Below are positions 1 through 5,217 of a stretch of DNA of 5,217 nt, in pieces. Positions within the stretch are counted from its first letter, which is position 1; each line of letters begins with the position of its first letter. The translations under genes and the position numbers were made by a program. The stretch lies in NCBI GenBank assembly GCA_036274055.1, contig DASUGM010000297.1, positions 1 through 5,217 of the forward strand, written 5' to 3'. The notes beneath the pieces were generated by a model. That model made no database searches, was not told the origin of the DNA, and was given only the letters and a program-made list of their open reading frames with translations. This DNA is from DASUGM01 sp036274055 (lineage in GTDB: Bacteria; Acidobacteriota; Vicinamibacteria; Vicinamibacterales; SCN-69-37).

Positions 1-1
1 A

Positions 2-70
2 GAACTGTCGAACGCCTGAACGCAAGAACGGAACGCCCGAACTTCCGAACCCCCGAACGGAAGAACGTTC
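2..70. repeat. GAAC tandem tract with 8-bp period
   Basis: Nine GAAC words start at 2, 10, 18, 26, 31, 39, 47, 55 and 63, so the spacing is 8, 8, 8, 5, 8, 8, 8, 8. The four bases after each GAAC vary (TGTC, GCCT, GCAA, GCCC, TTCC, CCCC, GGAA, GTTC). The tract therefore keeps a fixed word and a fixed period rather than a fixed unit. Its last unit (GAACGTTC, 63-70) is a palindrome and overlaps the stop codon (69-71) of the minus-strand PHP gene. It probably continues to the left of the window. Its function is unknown. It does not look like a CRISPR array (the units are far too short) or an intrinsic terminator (no stem followed by a T run). Confidence 0.8.
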
Positions 71-1370
71 AGCGTCCAGTCTGAATTCGGACGGGGTTGG
101 TGTAGAACGCGAGCCGCGCGCCGTCGGTCATGGTTCGAAACCCCCGAGCGCGAACGACCAGCCCGGTGGCGGGCACGGTCACGGCTAGCGATAGCGCCGG
201 ACCACCTCCAGCCGGAGCCGACGCCATCACTTTCGCGCCGGTCGCGTCGATGCCGATGATCTCGACGAGATCGACACGGTTGGGCTCGCCGCGCCAGTCC
301 TTCTCCGGCACACGCATCGTGACCTCAACAATGACGGCGGTGCCGGCGGCGACCCGCAGAGCTTCGCCGGCACTGGCGGCGCGCGGCAGGCCCTTCGCGG
401 TGACGCTGATTTCGGCGCGTTCGACGATGCCGCCATGCACGGCGAAGAAACTGCCGGCACGGAATGCCTGGAGCACACCACTTTGCGTGCGCTCGGGGGC
501 GTAGATCCACGTCTTCGTGAACTCGCACGGCCAGGTGTCGCCGATGTCGTTGGGATCCGCGCTGTGATAATCCGACGGCGCGTACGCAGCCCAGATGTCG
601 AGGCCGCTGTTGAGCAGGGTGTCCCACGCGTCGCCTGGTCGCGCCGCCACGGGATCCCAGCGATCGATGGGTTTTTCGTTGTAGTTGTAGCCGCCGATTG
701 GCGGCTTGCCCTGATGGCCCGGAGCGCCGGCAAAGCCGATGACGATGTCGTTGACCTTGCGCCAGGCGCGCATGTCGTCGACATTCTCCATGCTCTTCGC
801 GTCCTTGCGGCTCGGGTGTTCGTAGGTGACGATTGGCCTGGTCGGGCCATCCGTCGCCTGCGCCGCCAACCACTGCAGCCCGGCCACCGCGAGCGCGGCT
901 TCATGCTTGTCGCGGCCGTAGTCGTCAAACGACGCCTTGAACTCGGTCAACCGCCGCTCCTTCGCCGCCGGCACGAAGACCGTCGCATGCTCGTCGCCGC
1001 CCCACGGCGGCAGATTCCACTCCATGCCGCCCATCACCACCATCTCAGGCTGCGTGCGTCGAGCCTCGTCGATGGCGTCGAAGTACTCAGGGGTCGCGCC
1101 TTTGCGATCGTTGTCACCGTGATCAGCGAAGCCGACGACGTCGCAGCCGAACGAACGGGCCTTGGCAGCGGTCTCGGCCGGCGTCCCGGCGCCGTCGGAA
1201 AACTTCGTGTGCACGTGGGTATCGGCAGCCAGCCAGACGCCCTTGCCGCTCCACGGCACCTGCCGAATGAGCACCGCGGCGGGCGCCTGCGCGGAGCAGC
1301 GGACAGCAAGCGCGACGAGCGCAACCGTCCCGATCGCCGCTGGAATCCTTAATCGACGCATGTCAGCCAT
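69..1370 (-). CDS. Exported PHP-domain (CehA/McbA-like) metallohydrolase
   Basis: This encodes a 433-residue protein, probably a metal-dependent phosphoesterase or hydrolase of the PHP superfamily acting outside the cytoplasm. Residues 4-29 look like a Sec signal peptide: MRRLRIP, a hydrophobic Ala/Val/Leu stretch, then CSAQA as a likely cleavage region. The Cys at 25 is preceded by Arg, so a lipobox is unlikely. The PHP signature follows: DTHVHTKFSDG with His52, His54 and Asp59, FADHGDN with Asp83 and His84, GMEWN with Glu117, His128, YEHPS with His185, GFAGAPGHQ at 212-220, and SDYHS with Asp267 and His269. These match the metal-ligand pattern of PHP enzymes. The C-terminal third, roughly from residue 320, looks like a beta-rich accessory domain. 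The frame stays open upstream to an ATG at 1454, but those extra codons run through a dispersed repeat and place 28 residues before the signal peptide. I therefore prefer ATG 1370; ATG 1361 is also possible. Neither has a clear ribosome binding site. The substrate is unknown. Confidence 0.88.
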   Translation of the reverse strand: MADMRRLRIPAAIGTVALVALAVRCSAQAPAAVLIRQVPWSGKGVWLAADTHVHTKFSDGAGTPAETAAKARSFGCDVVGFADHGDNDRKGATPEYFDAIDEARRTQPEMVVMGGMEWNLPPWGGDEHATVFVPAAKERRLTEFKASFDDYGRDKHEAALAVAGLQWLAAQATDGPTRPIVTYEHPSRKDAKSMENVDDMRAWRKVNDIVIGFAGAPGHQGKPPIGGYNYNEKPIDRWDPVAARPGDAWDTLLNSGLDIWAAYAPSDYHSADPNDIGDTWPCEFTKTWIYAPERTQSGVLQAFRAGSFFAVHGGIVERAEISVTAKGLPRAASAGEALRVAAGTAVIVEVTMRVPEKDWRGEPNRVDLVEIIGIDATGAKVMASAPAGGGPALSLAVTVPATGLVVRARGFRTMTDGARLAFYTNPVRIQTGR

Positions 1371-1407
1371 TTTATTCACGAATCGCCGGCGGCTGTGGCC
1401 GGCAGTG

Positions 1408-1653
1408 AGATGAGCGCTTCGCGTGTCGACAAGAGCCTTCAACATGAAGGACATGAAGAAGACCTACTCTTTGGAAACCTCACGAGATGCGTTCTCAGGG
1501 AAGAGCGCCTCAGAGCCTGGAGGTCATGAAGAGCCTGACAACGGGATCTCCTTCATGCCCTCCCTCCAGATCACGGTTCCCATTCAGCACGAATCTCGCA
1601 ATGATTTCCAAAGACGTAGGTCTTCTTCATGTCCTTCATGTTGAAGGCTCTTG
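1408..1653. repeat. 246-bp hairpin-forming dispersed repeat, copy 1
   Basis: This segment aligns without gaps to 4763-5008 (offset 3355), with 7 mismatches at 1482, 1517, 1521, 1579, 1613, 1615 and 1620, about 97% identity. Its base composition is visibly less GC-rich than the flanking genes. The two halves are reverse complements over long stretches: 1430-1467 pairs perfectly with 1616-1653, and weaker pairing continues inward (TCTTTGGAAA, CGAGAT, CTGGAGG and CATGAAG with their complements) towards a centre near 1541. It occupies most of the 331-bp gap between the divergent PHP gene and the padR-like gene. That leaves about 37 bp on the PHP side and 48 bp on the padR side for promoters. The layout resembles a non-autonomous MITE-like or other palindromic intergenic element. 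I do not recognise the family, and no transposase is present. Confidence 0.92.
1420..1467. repeat. Left inverted-repeat arm of copy 1
   Basis: This 48-bp arm pairs with 1616-1663 with a single mismatch (1428 against 1655). The inner 38 bp (1430-1467) are perfect. The outer ten bases, around CGCGTGTC, pair with sequence to the right of 1653 that copy 2 does not contain. Confidence 0.9.
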
Positions 1654-1663
1654 TGGACACGCG
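1616..1663. repeat. Right inverted-repeat arm of copy 1
   Basis: This is the reverse complement of 1420-1467 apart from one position. Bases 1654-1663 carry GACACGCG, the complement of the outer left arm. They lie beyond the segment shared with copy 2, which suggests that the real right end of the element is near 1663 and that copy 2 is trimmed there. Confidence 0.9.
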
Positions 1664-1683
1664 GGAGTCGTTGGCGCGCCGGC

Positions 1684-1692
1684 TATGATATC
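1684..1692 (+). promoter_or_regulatory. Possible -10 box and GATATC palindrome before padR
   Basis: TATGAT at 1684-1689 matches the bacterial -10 consensus TATAAT at five of six positions. It overlaps the palindrome GATATC (1687-1692), which could be part of a PadR operator. It lies about 12 bp before the GTG chosen as the padR start, so the mRNA would be leaderless or nearly so. This agrees with the absence of a Shine-Dalgarno sequence there. No convincing -35 box is seen at 16-18 bp spacing. The assignment is inferred from position and short matches only. Confidence 0.35.
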
Positions 1693-1701
1693 TTCCACAT
1701 C

Positions 1702-2046
1702 GTGGACCATAAGACCGACGCCGGCGCGACGCTCGGCGAGTTCGAACAGCTGGTGCTGCTGGCGCTCGTCCGTCTCGAGTCCGACGCCTACGGTGCGACC
1801 ATCCGCCGCGAGATCGAGGCGCGCACGGCGCGGCGGTTGTCGATCAGCGGCGTCTACACGACGCTCGAGCGGCTTGAGCATAAAGGCCTGGTCCGTTCCT
1901 GGATCGGCGAGCCCACGGCCGAACGCGGCGGACGGCGGCGCAAGCACTTCGCGCTGACGCCTGCCGGCGCGCGCGCGCTCAAGACCGCGTATCGCGATTA
2001 CACCGAGATGGCCGCCGGCCTCGAGCGCCGGCTGAAGAGACTGTGA
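1702..2046 (+). CDS. PadR-family transcriptional regulator (acidobacterial type)
   Basis: This encodes a 114-residue winged-helix DNA-binding regulator. LGEFEQLVLLAL (residues 11-22) and DAYGATIRREIE (28-39) are typical of the PadR N-terminus. SISGVYTTLERLEHKGLV (47-64) is the recognition-helix region. RRRKHFALTPAGARAL (78-93) is the wing. A short charged C-terminal helix (94-114) probably serves dimerisation. The length suits the short PadR subfamily that accompanies ADOP permeases in Acidobacteria. I chose GTG 1702 because the conserved family region starts about ten residues later. The frame is open further upstream to a TTG at 1651, but that would place the start inside the repeat. The stop TGA overlaps the permease ATG by one base, so the two genes are almost certainly cotranscribed and translationally coupled. 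PadR proteins usually repress their own operon until a ligand or stress signal releases them; the ligand is unknown here. Confidence 0.9.
   Translation: MDHKTDAGATLGEFEQLVLLALVRLESDAYGATIRREIEARTARRLSISGVYTTLERLEHKGLVRSWIGEPTAERGGRRRKHFALTPAGARALKTAYRDYTEMAAGLERRLKRL
2034..2040 (+). promoter_or_regulatory. Ribosome binding site for the permease
   Basis: GAAGAGA lies inside the end of the padR-like gene, five bases before ATG 2046. It is a moderate Shine-Dalgarno match and supports ATG 2046 over the in-frame GTG one codon upstream at 2043. Confidence 0.5.
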
Positions 2047-4748
2047 TGCGGCGCTGGCTCGATCGGCTGCTGATCCTGGTCGCGCATCTGACCTTGCCGA
2101 ATGACGGCCGCGAATGGATGGCCGGAGACATCGAAGAGGATTACCGCGGGCTCACGGAAAGGCGCGGCCGCGCCACGGCGATGCGCTGGCTGCTCGCCGA
2201 GATCGTGTGCAACACCGGTGACGCCGCGATCAGACTGGCGCCGCGGCTCGAGGCAACGCTGATGCGCAATATCCTTCGCGACATTCGCTACGCCGTCCGC
2301 CAGCTCGCCGCATCGCCGACTTTCGCTGTGACCATCGTGCTGACGCTCGCGCTCGGCATCGGCGCCAATACCGCCATCTTCAGCGTCGTTGACGCGTTGT
2401 TGTTCAAGCCCCTGCCCTACCCTCATGCCGATCGTCTCTATGCGGTGACGCTCGCGAACGCTTCGCCGCAGGGCATGCAGTTCTGGCCGTATCCGAAGTA
2501 CGCGGCCCTGGCCCGCGAGGACGGCCCCTTCGAGATTGCTGCGGCGTACTCGCGACGCGATCAACTGGTCGCCATCAACGGCCTGGATCTGCGCGTCGAG
2601 AGCGAAGTGGTGACGTCCAGCTACTTCGACGTGTTCGGCGCGCCGGCGGCGATGGGCCGGGTGTTCGCGGCCGACGAGGACACCACGCCCGAACGCGACG
2701 CGGTAGTGATTCTGGGCGACGGCCTGTGGCGCAGCGCATTCGGCGGCGATCGCAACGTGCTGGGGAAGAGCGTCACGATCAAGGGCCGATCATATGAGGT
2801 CATTGGCGTGATGCGGCCGAACTTCCGCGGACAGACCGGCCGCACACAGTTGTGGCTGCCGGTGATGATGGCCGATCACTTCATGTACAAGGGCGCCGCG
2901 AGCGGAGCCTTCTCGTGGTGGATGCGCGTGGTCGCGCGGCTGAAGCCGGGCGTGACATCCGCCGCCGCTGACGCGCAGATGCCGTCGCTCACCGCGCGGG
3001 TTGCCGCGGCCGCGCCCAGTTTCCTGAAGACAGCGACGCGCGACGGCCGCGAACTGTTCCAGCTGGTCCGGTTCCGCGACATCAAAGTCGATCCTGAAGT
3101 CAGCCGATCGTTCGTCGTGGTGCTGGCGGCGGTGGGATTCGTGCTGCTGATTGCGTGCGCAAATACCGCGAACCTGTTGCTCGGCCGCGCGGTGGCGAGG
3201 CAACCCGAGTTCGCGCTGCGCCGCGCGCTCGGCGCGTCATCGGCGGCGATCGTCCGGCAGGTGCTGGCCGAAAGTCTGCTGCTCGCGGCGGTAGCCGGCA
3301 TCGCCGCGCTGGCCGTGTCCATCGGCCTGCTGCACTGGCTCACGATCGCGAAGCCGATGAACGCCACCGGCTTCTGGTCGCAGTATGCCGGGACGTTCGA
3401 CTATTTCGCGGTCTCGCTGGACCCGCGGGTCGCCGCGGTCAATTTCGGCGTTGCGCTCGGCATCGGCGTGCTGTTCGGTCTCGCGCCGGCCCGCACCGCG
3501 TCCCGAGGCGCGCTGCAGACGTCGCTCAAGCAGTCGGCGGATTCACCGCGCGGATTCCGGCGCTTCAACACCCGCGCGGCCCTGGTACTCACCGAAGTGG
3601 CGTTCTCGATGATGCTGCTGGTCTCCGCCGGACTGATGGTCAAGAGCTTTGCGCGCGCGGCGGCGGCCAACCTCGGCGTCGAACCGCGCGGCGTGGTCAC
3701 GGTGAGCACGTCGATGGAGGATCGGCGGAGCCTGACGTTTTTTCGTGATTTGCTGCGACAGGTGCGCGGCATCCCTGGCGTGGACGACGCCGCGCTCGCT
3801 GCCGAACTGCCGCTCAGTGGCCGCGGCAATTCCGGGCCGATCACGATCGAGAACCCTGGCGGCGAGCGTACGTCGGTGCGCGCCAACATGAACGTCGTCA
3901 CCCCCGGATTCTTCACGGTGACGGGGATCGCGCTGCGATCCGGGCGTCTGCCCACCGACGACGACCGCGAGACCGCGCCGCGCGTCGCGATCGTCAACCG
4001 CGCGATGGCACAGGCGGCGTGGCCCGGTCAGGATCCGATCGGCCGGCGAGTCAGGCACGACTTCCGCGTCGCCTATGGCACCGCCGACGAGTGGACCACG
4101 GTCGTCGGCGTCGTCGACGACGCCGTCTACGACACGCTCGAGGCGCCGGTCGAACCGATGCTCTATCTGCCGGCGTGGCAACCACTCGGCACGCCGGCCG
4201 GCATCGCTATCGCGCCGGCACGGATCGCGATGAAGACGGCACTGCCGGTGGACACGACCGTCACGGCGCTGCGGGAACGTCTGCGCGCCGCCGGCGCACC
4301 ACTCGCGCTCTTCGACGTTGCGACGATGAGCGAGCGGGCGGCGCGGATGACGGCGCGGTATCGCTACAGCAGCGTGATGATGGGCGCGCTGGCGGCGCTC
4401 GCGCTGGTGCTCTCGGCCATCGGCGTCTACGGCGTCATGGCCTATTCGGTGGCGATGCGCCGCCGCGAGATTGGCATCCGCGTCGCCCTCGGCGCGCGCC
4501 CGGGCGACGTCTTGCGCGTCGTGCTGGGTAGCGGCGTCAAGCTTGCGGCCGCCGGCGTGCTGGTCGGCTTGGCCGGGGCCTTCGCGGGGTCGCGCGTGCT
4601 CGAACGCATGCTTTACGGCGTCACCGCCCGCGATCCGTGGACATTCGCGGCGATTGCCGCGCTGATGATCGTGGTCGTTCTGGCCGCCTGCTACGTGCCG
4701 GCGCGCCGGGCGATGCGGGTCGATCCGGTCGTCGCGCTCAGGACGTGA
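2046..4748 (+). CDS. ADOP-type duplicated FtsX/MacB-like ABC permease
   Basis: This encodes a 900-residue inner-membrane protein with two tandem FtsX/MacB permease units. Residues 1 to about 70 form a cytoplasmic prefix with a GDIEEDY motif, as seen in PadR-linked permeases. MRNILRDIRYAVRQL (73-87) leads into TM1 (about 94-120, with LALGIGANTAIFS). A large MacB-like periplasmic domain spans about 121-350. TM2-TM4 lie near 355-380, 406-432 and 462-482, and contain the FtsX signature FALRRALGASS. TM5 (511-535) opens the second unit, with a second periplasmic domain at about 536-770. TM6-TM8 lie near 775-802, 826-852 and 866-886, with REIGIRVALGARPGDV and the usual ending PARRAMRVDPVVALRT. No Walker A, Walker B or ABC signature is present, so it is an orphan permease that would need an ATPase encoded elsewhere or work without one. 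The length matches the ADOP family, and the gene appears intact with no frameshift. The substrate is unknown; efflux or envelope maintenance is a family-level guess. Confidence 0.93.
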   Translation: MRRWLDRLLILVAHLTLPNDGREWMAGDIEEDYRGLTERRGRATAMRWLLAEIVCNTGDAAIRLAPRLEATLMRNILRDIRYAVRQLAASPTFAVTIVLTLALGIGANTAIFSVVDALLFKPLPYPHADRLYAVTLANASPQGMQFWPYPKYAALAREDGPFEIAAAYSRRDQLVAINGLDLRVESEVVTSSYFDVFGAPAAMGRVFAADEDTTPERDAVVILGDGLWRSAFGGDRNVLGKSVTIKGRSYEVIGVMRPNFRGQTGRTQLWLPVMMADHFMYKGAASGAFSWWMRVVARLKPGVTSAAADAQMPSLTARVAAAAPSFLKTATRDGRELFQLVRFRDIKVDPEVSRSFVVVLAAVGFVLLIACANTANLLLGRAVARQPEFALRRALGASSAAIVRQVLAESLLLAAVAGIAALAVSIGLLHWLTIAKPMNATGFWSQYAGTFDYFAVSLDPRVAAVNFGVALGIGVLFGLAPARTASRGALQTSLKQSADSPRGFRRFNTRAALVLTEVAFSMMLLVSAGLMVKSFARAAAANLGVEPRGVVTVSTSMEDRRSLTFFRDLLRQVRGIPGVDDAALAAELPLSGRGNSGPITIENPGGERTSVRANMNVVTPGFFTVTGIALRSGRLPTDDDRETAPRVAIVNRAMAQAAWPGQDPIGRRVRHDFRVAYGTADEWTTVVGVVDDAVYDTLEAPVEPMLYLPAWQPLGTPAGIAIAPARIAMKTALPVDTTVTALRERLRAAGAPLALFDVATMSERAARMTARYRYSSVMMGALAALALVLSAIGVYGVMAYSVAMRRREIGIRVALGARPGDVLRVVLGSGVKLAAAGVLVGLAGAFAGSRVLERMLYGVTARDPWTFAAIAALMIVVVLAACYVPARRAMRVDPVVALRT

Positions 4749-4784
4749 AATGCGCGCTGGCAAGATGAGCGCTTCGCGTGTCGA

Positions 4785-4822
4785 CAAGAGCCTTCAACAT
4801 GAAGGACATGAAGAAGACCTAC
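4785..4822. repeat. Left inverted-repeat arm of copy 2
   Basis: This 38-bp arm is identical to 1430-1467 and is the reverse complement of 4971-5008 except at one position (C4818 opposite A4975). It contains two CATGAAG words nine bases apart. Confidence 0.88.
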
Positions 4823-4970
4823 TCTTTGGAAACCTCGCGAGATGCGTTCTCAGGGAAGAGCGCCTCAGAGCGTGGCGGTCATGAAGAGCCTGACAACGGG
4901 ATCTCCTTCATGCCCTCCCTCCAGATCACGGTTTCCATTCAGCACGAATCTCGCAATGATTTCCAAAAAG

Positions 4971-5008
4971 GTAGATCTTCTTCATGTCCTTCATGTTGAA
5001 GGCTCTTG
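4971..5008. repeat. Right inverted-repeat arm of copy 2
   Basis: This arm pairs with 4785-4822 with one mismatch. The sequence after 5008 (GAGGCGATGATT) is unrelated to the right flank of copy 1, so the shared element ends exactly here. Confidence 0.88.
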
Positions 5009-5034
5009 GAGGCGATGATTCTCAGCTCGCTTCC

Positions 5035-5217
5035 TCAGATCGCCGGTACCGGCAGCGCGCCGTCGACGAGGAACTGGGCCCGCTCGAAGGCGAACAAGCG
5101 CTTCGTCGACCAGTCTCTCTTGACGAACTCGACACGCGCGCGATCGGCCGAGCAGTGCCAGGTCTCGAAGTCGCGCGGCTTCGCGGTGCCGAAGACCGAC
5201 GGCGTGAACGCCGCGAC
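5035..5217 (-). CDS. C-terminal end of an unrecognised protein (partial)
   Basis: Reading leftwards from the right edge, one minus-strand frame stays open for 60 codons and ends at TGA (complement of 5035-5037). The start lies outside the window. The visible part begins VAAFTPSVFGTAKPRDF, includes FETWHCSADRARVEF and RDWSTKRLFAFERAQF, and ends GALPVPAI. It is soluble-looking, rich in aromatic and charged residues, with no membrane segment. Codon use is GC-rich at third positions, like the other genes, which supports real coding. I do not recognise the family from this fragment. It faces the permease gene tail to tail, with repeat copy 2 between them. Confidence 0.6.
   Translation of the reverse strand, partial: VAAFTPSVFGTAKPRDFETWHCSADRARVEFVKRDWSTKRLFAFERAQFLVDGALPVPAI

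Larger units (their letters stand above)
4763..5008. repeat. 246-bp hairpin-forming dispersed repeat, copy 2
   Basis: This is a direct copy of 1408-1653, in the same orientation with no gaps and 7 substitutions. It starts 14 bp after the permease stop codon and ends 26 bp before the stop of the convergent partial gene, so it fills the intergenic gap between two convergent genes. Its inverted arms (4785-4822 and 4971-5008) pair with one mismatch (4818 against 4975). Unlike copy 1, pairing stops at 5008, because the outer right-arm sequence is absent. As RNA, the long stem could slow or end transcription from either side, but no U-tract is present, so a terminator role is only an inference. Confidence 0.92.

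Noticed and set aside
435..1352. Long plus-strand open frame of 305 codons opposite the PHP gene
   Set aside because: It is Arg/Val/Ala-rich with no recognisable domain and lies wholly antisense to a gene with clear catalytic motifs. It is a shadow frame of GC-rich coding DNA.
1385..1403. GCCGGC inverted repeat with a 7-base loop in the leader of the PHP gene
   Set aside because: GCCGGC is itself palindromic and common in DNA of this composition. A 6-bp stem without other support is not enough to call a regulator or terminator.
1408..1653. Repeat copy as a CRISPR unit, tRNA or known structured RNA
   Set aside because: There is no short direct-repeat and spacer pattern, no cloverleaf or CCA end, and no riboswitch core that I recognise. 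A palindromic dispersed element explains the symmetry better.
1636..1947. 103-codon minus-strand open frame over the padR-like gene
   Set aside because: It is antisense to the conserved PadR helix-turn-helix region, begins close to the repeat and has no recognisable motif.
3543..4787. 414-codon minus-strand open frame opposite the permease
   Set aside because: Its composition is dominated by Arg, His, Asp and Ala, as expected for antisense of GC-rich sequence. It ignores gene boundaries, running past the permease stop into repeat copy 2, and shows no family motif.
4763..5008. Repeat copy 2 as an intrinsic terminator of the permease operon
   Set aside because: The stem is long, but its arms are about 150 bases apart and no T run follows. 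The same element also lies upstream of the operon, so a dedicated terminator is not supported.

Overview
The window looks like chromosomal sequence from a GC-rich member of the Acidobacteriota, perhaps a Vicinamibacteria-like lineage. The main reason is a PadR-family regulator overlapping by one base the start of a long, ATPase-less, duplicated FtsX/MacB-type permease. Such pairs form large paralogous families in Acidobacteria, where the permeases are called ADOP, 'acidobacterial duplicated orphan permease'. The phylum is inferred from gene content alone; no rRNA or housekeeping marker is present.

Layout from left to right. (1) Positions 2-70 hold a tract of GAAC words at an 8-bp period with one 5-bp slip; it runs into the last codons of the next gene and reaches the window edge. 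(2) A complete minus-strand gene (69-1370) encodes an exported PHP-fold (CehA/McbA-like) metallohydrolase. (3) A 331-bp divergent intergenic region (1371-1701) is mostly filled by copy 1 of a 246-bp repeat (1408-1653) whose halves form a long, imperfect, near-palindromic hairpin. (4) A plus-strand operon follows: padR-like regulator (1702-2046) and ADOP-type permease (2046-4748), with overlapping stop and start codons. (5) Copy 2 of the repeat (4763-5008) begins 14 bp after the permease stop, in the same orientation, with 7 mismatches and no gaps against copy 1. (6) The last 60 codons of an unrecognised minus-strand gene (5035-5217) run off the right edge.

How the parts fit. The PadR protein probably controls its own transcript and so the permease, a standard arrangement for this family. 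The permease has two FtsX modules but no ATP-binding domain, and no ATPase gene lies next to it here, so its energy source and substrate cannot be read from the window. The PHP protein is divergently transcribed and has no evident functional link to the operon. The most notable structural feature is that the regulator-permease operon is bracketed by two nearly identical direct copies of a hairpin-forming repeat, giving a layout that could be deleted, duplicated or moved as a cassette. No CRISPR array, tRNA, rRNA, transposase or recognisable defence gene was found.
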